Assembly: GCF_001653235.2 (NCBI RefSeq)
Contig: NC_035790.1
Span: 2,728,001 to 2,792,000, forward strand
Length of the DNA stretch: 64,000 nucleotides
From: Pochonia chlamydosporia 170
Taxonomy: Eukaryota > Ascomycota > Sordariomycetes > Hypocreales > Clavicipitaceae
Reading direction: 5' to 3'
Positions 45,730 to 56,405 of the stretch are shown here, piece by piece (position 1 is the stretch's first letter; every line of letters begins with the position of its first letter). The translations under genes were made by a program, and so were the position numbers. Below the pieces are notes generated by a model. It saw only the letters and a program-made list of their open reading frames with translations. It was not told where the DNA came from and ran no database searches.

Positions 45730-48576
45730 ATGATGTCAATTCGTCCACTGCCGGAATCCACGGTTCGCCTCCTGGCGTCAGCCATGAACATCACCACGCC
45801 GTGTGATTTAGTCAAGGAGCTTTTAGACAATGCACTCGATGCTGGAGCAACTGTCGTTGAAATTACCATTTCCTCCAACACTGTGGACAGGATTTCCCTC
45901 AAAGACAATGGGAGCGGCATCGACATGGATGACTTCAACACCCTGGGCAAAAGGGCCTATACGAGTAAGCTCAGGGACTTTGACGAATTGCTCAGCATCG
46001 GTGGTACGACGTTGGGATTTCGAGGCGAAGCTTTGGCAAGTGCCAACTCACTTGCCAATCTGACAATCACTACAAAGAGACCCGGTGACCCTATAGCCTG
46101 GAGAATCGAGCTGATTCCCAACACTGGCGGAGTCAAGGATAAGCGGCCCGTTTCCGCTACTACGGGAACAACAGTTGCAGCCACCAAGCTCTTTGAGAAT
46201 GTTCCCCCAAGAAAGCAGTATGCTGTCAAGGAGTCCAAAAAGTGCTTATCTCATATTCAGCAACTACTGAGGGCATATATTCTTGCTCGGCCCAGCATTA
46301 AGGTTTCGTTGAAAATTATCGGAGATAGCAAACCGTTGTGGATGTATTCGCCGAGTGGCCGCGATGTGGAGCGAGAGGCAATTTTACAAATGTTTGGCAC
46401 AAATGCATGGACAAATTGTATAGAGATTTATGAAGAGGTATATTTGGATGGAGAAGATTCACCTACTAACAGGCGAACGCAAGAGCGAGTTCTATGGGAG
46501 TTTAGTGGCTTTATTTCGAAGCCTCGTCACAGTTTCAACGACATCAAGTTTGGCGGAACCTATCTATCCATCAATAGTCAACCCATGTCTAGTAGGTGGC
46601 ATGTTGTCAAAAGAATGGTCAATATCTTGAAGTCACTCCAGCAGCGGGACGCAGCATTGAGCGTCGGAGAGCGAGGCTGCGGTGTTTTTCTGCAGCTCAA
46701 CATTAAGTGTCCAGCAGGTAGCTATGATCCCAACATCTCAGCGCGAAAAGATGAGGTGTTGTTATTTGCAGAGGCAAAACTCCTTGACAGCTTCGCGAAG
46801 GTGTGCAAGACGGCATATGAAAAGCACAGTCAAGCATGTTCAACGGCACCAGGCTTGATATCGGCCAACTCGCCGAGTGCTCCTTCTACGAAACACAAAA
46901 AGGAGCATTGTGCAATCACAACAAAAGCCGACGGTGCGTCTTTGGTCACAGTTGACGAGGCTGATGATCAGGGTGATGTCACTGGCGCGAATCAAGACTT
47001 TACAATCGCTGAAGCGTCTGCCCGACAAAAAGTCAAGGCCACCATGCAAACCACGTTCAAAGTCGACATGTCGCGCAAAAAGGGCAATGTTTCAGACGAG
47101 GAGCACTTGGGGACCGGTGTTGAAGTTGAAATTCCACCAAGGACAGTCCACATTCAAGAGAGCAAACCCCCTGGAAGTGAAGGGCCACAGGAACCTAATC
47201 GAAGAGAGAGCATCCGTAAATACTTTCAACCCATGTCCAAACCGGACTTTCAAATAATTGATGACAGCACTGCAACTACCGGTCCCGTTGAAAGTAGCCC
47301 GAGAGGTTGCCAGTTAAGCGAGTTAATTGCTTCAAGTCGCCGTCCTTTGCAACCATTGAGCAGCAATGCCTTGAACAGAATACGAGAAGAAGCGGAGTCA
47401 AGTCCAGAACCGCCAGGATCAAACCCAATGCTGCCAAGGATGGTTAGGAATATTACTAGAGAGGCTGCAATGCCGTCATTGCAACAAATTGCAAATGCAA
47501 CTCGTCACCTCGCAGCTCAGGGGTCTCAAGGAACAGCCTCCGCATCCCGCCGTGCTGGCCATGAGCATCAAGACGTGATGGACGATCAAGGAATCTCACC
47601 CCCAACGCTTACACCTCCACCCTCGGATCCTAGGGACAGGTATGAGCAGTTGGGCCTACGGGCGAGAAGACAAGATCCGCCCAATGCGGTGCCTTCCCCG
47701 AGGGCAAGGACTGCTCTCCAAATGATAGACGGGAGTCGAGAGCACGACGCCTCGTTTACAAGAGGGTCACGGCAGCAAAGCTCGTCCACTGATATCAACA
47801 ATGTAGGCTATGGGAGAATGGCAGGTGTGGTGGTTGCGTGCAACCCATCCTCGCAGGGTCGGCCACAGCGAGATGCCCAGGCTCGTCCTCAGAGGGGGAA
47901 GCCATTTCCATTGTACACTGCCAACCTGTTTGGCGATGGGATGGAAATGCGCCCGTTATCAGGTCCAATACGTGCCGATGGCCCTGTACCAGCACATAGG
48001 GAAATGGCACACCCGTCATTCTCTCTAGACTGCTTGCGTGAACTGCCAAATCGGCTTGGACGGACGCCAGCCGTTTTTGAGAGGTATGGTGAGCACGACG
48101 TACGAGGGCAGTCGGACGGTAAGAACAATATAGGGGGCAACCCACAAGCCTTGCGAACCAGCAGCCACTCTCAAACCAGCATCGGCAAACTGTCAAGGAA
48201 AGAAGGAGACTTGCAGGAATGCCTCACGCAGAGGAAGCGCCCCCGAACCCTTTCCGGACAAGTCAGATGGACTTCCACACAACGCCTTCCACTTGAAAGC
48301 ATTGATATGAATAGACAGACCTTGACCTTGACCACAGTCAGTGGCAAACAACATCAAGAAATCCAACGCCAGATGAATCAGTTTGCAGCACTGGAATCTT
48401 ACATCAACCATGGAAACCTAACCACGTCCCTCCCGCCCCGAAACCTGGCAGATATCCATTCTGTTCAGAGAGCATTGGAGGTCACTGTATGCTCATGGAT
48501 GAAGAGAAACAGCCTCCACGGTATTGTTAATTTCACCTTGCTGTCAGAGGCCAAGGGCCAAGGTAGGGCTGAGTAG
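45730..48576 (+). CDS. MutL-family mismatch repair ATPase, MLH2/PMS1-like
   Basis: Single exon, 948 residues. The N-terminal GHKL ATPase domain (about 1-340) is intact: motif I KELLDNALDAG (E30, N34), motif II KDNGSG (D59-G63), motif III GFRGEALAS (G96-S104) and motif IV TTGTTV. The transducer region carries GCGVFLQLN and DPNISARKDEVLL, the conserved MutL lysine loop. After about 370 comes a long polar linker with little order. I found no MutL C-terminal endonuclease signature: neither DQHAxxExxxxE nor the CPHGRP-type motif is present. That argues for the accessory MLH2 (human PMS1) class, not the PMS1 nuclease or MLH3. A PCNA-box-like segment without the Gln (RESIRKYF) lies at about 490-497. 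Two adjacent ATG codons (45730, 45733) could start translation. MLH2 is the best guess, not certain. Confidence 0.85.
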   Translation: MMSIRPLPESTVRLLASAMNITTPCDLVKELLDNALDAGATVVEITISSNTVDRISLKDNGSGIDMDDFNTLGKRAYTSKLRDFDELLSIGGTTLGFRGEALASANSLANLTITTKRPGDPIAWRIELIPNTGGVKDKRPVSATTGTTVAATKLFENVPPRKQYAVKESKKCLSHIQQLLRAYILARPSIKVSLKIIGDSKPLWMYSPSGRDVEREAILQMFGTNAWTNCIEIYEEVYLDGEDSPTNRRTQERVLWEFSGFISKPRHSFNDIKFGGTYLSINSQPMSSRWHVVKRMVNILKSLQQRDAALSVGERGCGVFLQLNIKCPAGSYDPNISARKDEVLLFAEAKLLDSFAKVCKTAYEKHSQACSTAPGLISANSPSAPSTKHKKEHCAITTKADGASLVTVDEADDQGDVTGANQDFTIAEASARQKVKATMQTTFKVDMSRKKGNVSDEEHLGTGVEVEIPPRTVHIQESKPPGSEGPQEPNRRESIRKYFQPMSKPDFQIIDDSTATTGPVESSPRGCQLSELIASSRRPLQPLSSNALNRIREEAESSPEPPGSNPMLPRMVRNITREAAMPSLQQIANATRHLAAQGSQGTASASRRAGHEHQDVMDDQGISPPTLTPPPSDPRDRYEQLGLRARRQDPPNAVPSPRARTALQMIDGSREHDASFTRGSRQQSSSTDINNVGYGRMAGVVVACNPSSQGRPQRDAQARPQRGKPFPLYTANLFGDGMEMRPLSGPIRADGPVPAHREMAHPSFSLDCLRELPNRLGRTPAVFERYGEHDVRGQSDGKNNIGGNPQALRTSSHSQTSIGKLSRKEGDLQECLTQRKRPRTLSGQVRWTSTQRLPLESIDMNRQTLTLTTVSGKQHQEIQRQMNQFAALESYINHGNLTTSLPPRNLADIHSVQRALEVTVCSWMKRNSLHGIVNFTLLSEAKGQGRAE

Positions 48577-50461
48577 CTCACAAATACCAGCCTCGCGGTT
48601 TTTTGAACTGTCGGGCCTTCCTGATTGGGGGTACTCCGTACATTATTACCAAAGCAAATTGTGTCGTTCCAAAATGAGTGGTGTGGACTATTCCTCGTGT
48701 TGAAAGGATGCCCCCGATTCAACCGGCGGCTTGCGCAGGGCCATCGCCGAGGGAGCAACCAGTTGACAAGTAAGAACAAAAAACTTGGTTGGACAACGCC
48801 AAGTCTGGTAGTCAACTCGTATCTGCTGGGCTGATTTATATGTGGCTTGTATGAGCTTGTGGGGGGATGGTCTGCCATTGGGCCGGTTGGCGACTGGCCA
48901 ATGGACATAGGTACATGATGCATCGTGGTTTTGACCATTGACACGAGCAAGTTATACACGAGAGCGCTGCATTGGCCGATGGAGTCACGGGGCATACATG
49001 TACTCACCTGCTGTTGATAGCTTAGCAATGCAGAGCGATGCTGAACAGAAGTTGGTAGACGAAGAACGCTGGCCATGTTTCTCAGAAGTCAAGTAATTTA
49101 ATTGGGTCGACCCGTTTGGTTCGGGGTGCGGCTCAGCTCAGCCGGGCAAGGCCAAAAAAAGATGCAACCAGGGTCGTGGCGATGTGCCAAGGACACCACC
49201 GCTGGGTGGGCCATGGCATCGAGGCGTTGGCGACAGAATGGGAAACTTTGTTGAAATTGGTGAGTTCCACCAACGTTTAGCTGTCAAGGTACAGTCAATA
49301 CACTGTAGGTACTGACTCGAGCTTCAGGATTTGACCATGGCAGTTGGACTCTTCATGTTGTGCTGTCATGGCGGCTAATGACGTGCCGCTGTGAAGAGAA
49401 GAAACGAACCACCACGGGCAACTACCAGGACGACAAGTGTTTCCAGGTACAAAAATGTCACACGGCATTCGAAACTGGCATTCGTGTGCGGCAACGCGTC
49501 GACATTTCAGCTATACCAGCGCACAGAGTTGCTCAACCCAATGGTGTTTTGTGAGTTGTCGGTGTACTTTTACAGTCGAGTGATTTGTATCTCCAAGCGA
49601 ATGCCACCGTCTAGAGACACACTGACAATTACCATGGTCATTTATCATTACTCTCTCACCAGAGTGAGTGAAAACGATCTCAGGCGCCGTTTTATGAAAA
49701 AGTCTGCCAGTACCGCACCGATCTAGCCCGCTTCTGCAGGGACGGAAACAGAAAACAGAAACAGACACTTCTTACTGTACAGGAAAGGCTAGAGTTGCTG
49801 ATTATTCAACCCCAAGGTCAGAGACTGACAGACACTTCTGGGAGTGAGAGATGACGACGATATCTTGCTGGTGCAGGCCAGGGGGGCTTACACAAGAGCG
49901 CAAGAGGTTTCAGGCTGGCTGCACTAGTGTGTGCTCCGCCTCTTCGGCCGGCTCTTTGGTGCGAATATCTCTTGGTGCCTCATCGAACGATTCGACCAGT
50001 CTCAGTGCAGGTCAATATGATTGGCCCCACGTCGTTGTTCTCTGCCGCGCCACGTCGTCTTATTGTCTCACTCTCCACGATACCGGAGCTACGGTGCTGT
50101 TGCTGTTGGTTGATTGTCACTGCAGAGCCTGAAGACACGCTGAGTGACGCGAGAGATGCTGGCGCTCTTTTGTCAGGAGCCGGTTTTGTTGAACAGCGTG
50201 CACGGCGTGTGTGACCAGCATTTTGGCGTCTGGCGATGGAAATCCTCCAAACTCCATGTCCGTGTTTAGTGACGAAGAAGCCAAACATGGGGATTAACAG
50301 AGAACAACCAGGGCGAGACTGTGATAACGAGCGGGCCGTCATTTCATCTCGTCTCATCTCATCTGAATCCTGGCCAACGTCCTCAGCAAACAGCAAGCAA
50401 GTATACAAATCACAGAATTTGTCTTTTTACGGGTTTGACTGCCAGCGTATTGGCAGGCAGG

Positions 50462-50470
50462 TACTCCGTA
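50462..50470. repeat. Recurring motif TACTCCGTA
   Basis: One of six exact copies of TACTCCGTA or its complement in the window. The others are at 21054-21062, 23209-23217, 23666-23674, 48632-48640 and 51042-51050. All lie outside genes. Confidence 0.75.
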
Positions 50471-50903
50471 CTCTGTACTGAGCAAGGAGAGAGATTCTCA
50501 CAGCATCAACCTTTCGTACGCCTAATGAGCGTCCTACTGTCTCAAGCGTAACATTGCGAACCGCGTCACCAATCCTACTACACCCGGCCCGCCAGAACCT
50601 GGGCAAGGTCATCCTCAACAGTATCATGTAAAGAGATACTTGGGTGACAAGTGAGAGAGCTCTATCAGGGAATGTTTCGTAGGCCTGCCGATAAACTTTC
50701 CACACTCTGCGCAAACAGTGACGATGACTATTCCCGACGAGAATCATGGCCTCTGTCCACAGATGGCCACATGTCGGATGAAACAACCAATATTGTCAAG
50801 CCTCGCCGACGAGAAACAACTCGAGGTGAGTGACCAAAGCGGCGTTGACGAATTGGACCTGAACGCAACATTGGGAACTCGGTTCCCAAATTAACTTTCC
50901 CAG

Positions 50904-50925
50904 TTTTTTTTTTTTTTTTTTTTTT
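50904..50925. repeat. Homopolymer T22
   Basis: Uninterrupted run of 22 T, the longest homopolymer in the window, flanked by CCCAG and AGGCATAC. No TE-like sequence lies next to it. Confidence 0.9.
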
Positions 50926-51884
50926 AGGCATACTAGCTCCAGTGCTGGGCGTTCAAAATGATTGTCCGAGGAGGAGGAGCCGCAGCAACTGGCTGTGACA
51001 TGGATGGCGCATTTTCCGTGTACATGTAATCAGGCCCAGTGTACTCCGTATACCAGTGCCCTGCTCTGCCACGCATTGTCACCAGTTGACCTCTGCCACC
51101 TTCAAACTCCACCTTCAACTCCACTCGGGCTGCTAAAGGTAGATCAATCCCAGCAGCTCCTGTGGGCGTTCTGCTTCTGGTCTGTGCAGAAAGCTGTACA
51201 TGTATGGTGCCTGTACCTGTTCAAGGTTCCGCCTGGTTCAGCCTAGGTTCTTGACGGCTTGGGCCAAGTCCTCGTCACTCCAGTCTGGTTGACACCAGTC
51301 CAGAGGGACCAGAACAGAAAAAAAAAAGTCAAGGTACATACGCACCACTGGCAGACCGGGTCCTACCATCCTGGGCATTGTCTAGCTGCATGGCATGGCA
51401 CGCATCTGTCGATTGCGACCAAAGGCTGCCAACACCGTGTATCCTGGGCAGGCTTGATTGACCCTTCCCCCCCTGCTCTGACCATTGTGGTCAACCACAA
51501 CCACAGTGTCTGTCTGGTTTCTGTCTTCTCCTCACCTTCGTCCCCCGTGTCTTCCATTGCTCGATCTTCTATCCAACACCAGCGCGGACACTGGTATTTG
51601 CAAGGTGAATCGTCCTTTGGGCTAATCGGGCAGTGCTACCTCTTTCGATCCCTGGCGGCAAAAGAAGACAATTTGGCTGTCAACTGCCCAACTGCGTGTT
51701 TCACTTTTTTTTCGAGGCTGGTGTCTGGTTCGTTTTTGCCTGCAGCCCATCCCACCTCGACGACCACTCTACTCGCTCTGTTTCGACTTTTGCTTTGCGT
51801 CTCTCTTTTTCTTTTTTTGAAACGCTCTTTTATTGTTTACAACATCGTCAACTACGAAAGCCTCACAAGATGTGCAGCCTCTGA

Positions 51885-54800
51885 ATGCGATCAAGATCGA
51901 AACACATGCGTCCCAGCATGGCTGGCGAGATCGAGAACAAGGACCGCCTCGCCAGCAGCAGGTTTTCCACTGGGCTTGCTGCTTCAGCATCACTGCGTGC
52001 CGAGTGCGTGTATCGAGGCGCCCGGTCACGACGAAAACCTCTCGCCAATATGGACTCGTTGCCGGCCAGTCCAGCCTCTGCCTGCGCCTGTGCAGGACAG
52101 ACTCCCAGTTGCGCAATTCGACCGAAACGAAGGAAACGACTGCGATCAGCATCTCTAACACAAACAAGTCTTACTACTCCGTCTGGCTTCTTTATCCTCC
52201 TCTTCCTCGTTCTATTCGCCTCGACTCCCGCCTCGGCCGTTCGAATCAAGTACACCAACTGTCTCCCCGATAGTATGCTAACCCATCAACCAAAATATTT
52301 ACAATGGGTACCGGTGGAAGCTGATGCCAAATTCGACACCAAAGACGACAAGCATAACTTTCAATTCATTGTCTGGGGGAATGTCACGGGCTCATTGAAT
52401 GAACAGACCTTGCCGCCTCCAGATAGTCCCAAGTGGACCGACGACAGTGTCACTGATGGCAAGATTACAGACTCGTCCAACAACGTGAATGGTACTACGG
52501 TCAAGAGCTCCATCAGCATGCTCACGTATGTACCGTGGAGTCATCGAAACTTTTTCTGTAACGACGCTTTGGTCGGAGGGCACTGTCCGTTGGCACCAGT
52601 CTTTAACACGACCGGCAAAGTGTAAGTGATGTCTTCCAGGGCAACAAACGCAGGCAAGTGTAAAAGAAGAAGTCTAATTACGTTTTATATAGGGCCATTT
52701 CCGATTTGCCATCCATGAACATTACAAACGACATGCACTCGTCATATCAGTTTGCTTCCTTTGCGGCCACCATGTTGATCATCTTTGGCAATGGAAATGG
52801 CACCAATATCGGATGTGTTTCCTCCACCATCACTCCTGACCTTGGAAACCTGACGTGGGTGCTCAAGATTGTGCCTTTAGTGGTCCTCATCTTTTGCGGC
52901 TTCGCTGTCGTGTTTGCTGCCATCTTCAGCCCGTGGGGGAGCTCCAACATCTTCCACTGGACGTCAAACTATGGGCGCGACAACGACCTGCTCCGACTCG
53001 TCACACCTGGTTTCGGCGACTGCTTGCAATACATTCAATTTATTGCCCTTTCTGGCGGCTTGTCGCTTAGCTATCCCGGTTTCTTCCAACCCGTTGTGAG
53101 CCAAGTCGGCTGGTCTGCGCTCATGTTCAACGAGAGTTTTGTCACGCACGCACCTGGCTGGCAAAGTGTTCGGGATGGCCTATATATCACAGATACCCCG
53201 GACGGCTACGGCCTGCATGCGCTTGGCCAGCTGGTTGGCATGTCTGAGAGTGCCGACATTTGGGCTGGCATGATGGTCTGGCTGTGTGTCATTATCCTCG
53301 CCGTCTTTGTCCTGACGCAAGCTGGATTCCTGGCCCAGTGGCTCTACCGAAAGATTCAAAATATTCCCGAGGAGGACCTGCGCGCCAAGAATATCCCGTT
53401 TAGTATCGGCAACGTCATTCGAATCGTCTTCAACTTTTTGCTCATCCCCATTGTTGCCCTGTCATGCTTTCAGCTCGTCGTGGCGAGCGAGTCGCCGGCA
53501 TACACCATTGCCCTGGCCGCCATCACCATTGCGGTGCTTTTGGGCTTTGCCAGCTACATCCTTGTCCTCATAATGCGAACAAAGCCAAAGTCGGTCCTGT
53601 TTGATGACTTGCCCACAGTCTTGCGCTACGGACCACTGTACAATACGTATTCCGACGAAGCCGCCGCGTTTGCCCTCATTCCCGTTCTGCTCAACTTTGT
53701 TCGAGGCGTGGCCATTGGGGCGGTGCAGCCCAGTGGCATCTCCCAGGTTGTGTTGCTGGCCATTTGCGAGGTCATTCAGATATTCACCCTGCACGCGTTT
53801 CGGCCTTTTCAGTCGCCCACGTCAATGAATGCCTATCACACGCTCTTTTCGATTCTGCGCCTTGCCTGTGTCCTATTGATGGTTGCCTTTGCTCCAAGTC
53901 TCGGCGTCACAGAAGGTCCCAAAGGCTGGATCGGATACGCCATCCTACTCATCCACGGCGGAGTCCTTGCCTTGGGCTTCTTCCTGGGCGCGCTGCAAAC
54001 CATTGTTGAGGTCGTAGCACGCTTGTTGGGGGCTGGGGGTGACGATGTCAGAGGAGGACTGTCCAAGATTCTGGGCATGCGTCAGCTGTCACGACGCCAG
54101 ACGCACCGGACCGCACCGTCTAGGGCCAGCCAGTTGTCTTCCATGGCCATGCTGCACGCCGAAGAAGGAACCAGCAGGACCGGCTACTCTATGCCGAGCG
54201 GGCGCCTTCGTAGTGCCTCTGGTGCCAGCTACGGTGGCATAGCCGCACACAACCAGCACCGAAGCAGCTCGGGCTTTGACAGTGTCGATGTGTGGTCGGC
54301 CGGGCATCGCCATGTAGATACCAACAGCTCCTACATTCCTGGGACGCCGGGCGAGGCAAGCACCTTTTCCTTTATCGCCTCGCCCACCGTCGGTCGTCCC
54401 GTACTGGCCGGCACCCACGCGGAGCCAACCGACCCCTATTATCGACCACCTCGGAGAGCAACAAACACTTCCAACCTGCGCGACTCGACATACTCTGACA
54501 CGCCGCCGGCCAATGCTTTGGGAATCGATGCCAAACCCGCCGCACTGACTCCGGCAACCGCGGTGGACAGCGGAGAGGCCTCTGGCGAAGATATTGCTCG
54601 GGGGGGAACGCCTGCTCCTCCAGGTGGCCCAGGCGGCCCCGGCGGCGGCACAATGAACCTACCGGCGAATCGTCCCGACTATGCCACCCGTGAAGTCGAC
54701 TTTTACTACGGCGTCCGTGGCCCGGCGTTGAACTCGGACAACCCTGGCCGGCGACTGGGAACGGGGCCGGCCGACCCAACGGGACCCGTGGCCACTGCAA

Positions 54801-55594
54801 CCGGCTGGTTCAGGACCCTATTTGGGGGCAAGAGCAAGGAAAAGGGCAAGGGATTTGAGGTTGTCAGAAGTTCAAGAATGCCACCCGACATGGTGCGGAA
54901 CGGCGGTTTTGGTGACGAAACGCCCCCCGAAGGCATCCCCGTAGCCATGGGCGTACTGAGAAACGGCCCTATTGACTCGGACGATGACGACGACCCTCCG
55001 GTGAAGCGTCCTCCTCGATCTCCTCAGCGACGGCCTGACGACCTGCTCACAGACAGTGGCGACCCTCGTGACTCGGAAGACGACGAGGACGACGACGAGG
55101 ATGTTGACCGCTCAAAACTGCCGAGAGGTTCCAAGCATGGGGAACTCTTGGGTTTGGACCTGCCAGAGATTCCACGCAAGAGCTCCAAGAGAAACTCTGG
55201 GTCAGTCGATGGCCGGCACGCAGCAGCCCTGTCTGCGATTAGTTCAAGATCTCCGGCGCCATCCGACCGCGCATCTCACGATGACGGACTTGGCGGCTCC
55301 AGTAAGGGCCACAGACAAAATCCGTCGGTATCGTCTGCCCTGCCGTTTGAACGGACGTCGTCTCAGAAGCGTCCCTCTTCAAAGTCATCATTGGACTTTC
55401 CAGGCGACCTGACTGATGTCGATCTGAGGGGCCGCCGGCAAGACGAACGACCAGCAAGCTATGGCCGGGTCCATCAACATGAAATAAACCGCGTCGACCC
55501 CCCTCAGTTGCCGCCGCTGGACCTGCTGGGTAGCTCTGCCGAGCTGGTGGACGACTTTGGCGAGTTTGGACGTAAAAGATCACGGCAGTCGTGA
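51885..55594 (+). CDS. TRP/FLC-like polytopic membrane protein
   Basis: Member of the fungal TRP-like family that includes the FLC flavin carriers and the Neurospora spray protein, linked to calcium handling and cell-wall upkeep. Exons 51885-52621 and 52693-55594, with a 71-nt intron; 1212 residues from the first ATG. A hydrophobic signal-like segment (about 100-118) precedes a luminal ML-like domain starting KYTNCLPDS, with N-glycosylation sites and cysteines. The TRP domain (about 280-710) has about eight or nine transmembrane helices, such as VLKIVPLVVLIFCGFAVVFA and VIRIVFNFLLIPIVALSCF. The C-terminal 480 residues are a disordered tail rich in Ser, Arg, Pro and Asp, with a DDDDD-type acidic run. 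The start is uncertain: ATGs at 51906, 51918 and 52050 also precede the signal segment; 52050 would give 1157 residues and the more usual short N-terminus. Confidence 0.9.
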
Positions 55595-56405
55595 TCCAAG
55601 CGTCAGCCTGGACATACCTAGCAGCATGCATCCCTTTTCCTTTTGAACACGCATAATAATGTACCAAATGACGATTGACGGCCGCCTTTTTTATTATTCT
55701 TGTCATTACACAAGGGTCCTTGTCAAATACGATATGTATAGATTTTTCATTTAACCGCACACGAGATGCGAATCTCTCTCACCCCTCTATCTTAAAAGGT
55801 GAGATTGGGAGGGGACCTCTTTTACATGGCTCAACAATTTGACTATGCCGCGTTCGTGCCGCCGTCGGAGTATACGCGAAGCATGGCATGGATTTTTCGA
55901 TTTTGATATTTTTTTTTATTTTTTTTGGCTGTTTCTTTTTGGCGACTCTTCATGGCGATGGTTGGCGTCTTGTGTTCCCGTTTTGGTTTGGTTTGCTGCG
56001 CAATTTTCATTATTCAGAAGCGTCATTTAATGGTGGAGGATTCTTGGCGAAAAGTGCAGTGGTTGTCGAGTTTTGTTAACATAAAATGGACGGCATGGGA
56101 CATTGGTACGGCTAGGATAGGATAAAACACGCGGGAAACGAATGGCAGCGTCCTTCATTTCGTTTGCCTGGCGGCTCATAATTATGAAACTGGCTTTACT
56201 TTTTACTCCTTTTTTGACCCCATCATATACCTGATATATACTGACGCGATTCTTGGAGGAGTGACGTCTATGCATCTACATATCTGACTGGGGTTCTTTT
56301 TTGGGGTGAACCCCATAAGCAGTTACTAACTTGACCTGGTATCGTTCCTATTTGGCCGGACTCTTATCGGTTGAAGCCTCCGCATCTACTGTTTCCGGTA
56401 CGTTT
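55595..56405. other. Convergent 3' region, no gene seen
   Basis: 811 nt between the stop codons of the channel gene and the exonuclease gene, AT-rich with T-runs (near 55910). The overlapping short frames at 55839-56125 are T-rich artefacts. Confidence 0.6.

Larger units (their letters stand above)
48577..51884. other. 3.3 kb gene-poor region and channel-gene leader
   Basis: No convincing gene. It contains TACTCCGTA at 48632, 50462 and 51042, a T22 run at 50904-50925, and a pyrimidine-rich leader before the channel gene. A 299-codon frame at 51259-52158 has no internal ATG and overlaps the channel coding sequence, so it is not called. Confidence 0.55.

Noticed and set aside
51259..52158. 299-codon plus-strand open frame
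   Set aside because: It contains no ATG (it opens with TTG), covers the leader of the channel gene and overlaps its coding sequence in another frame.
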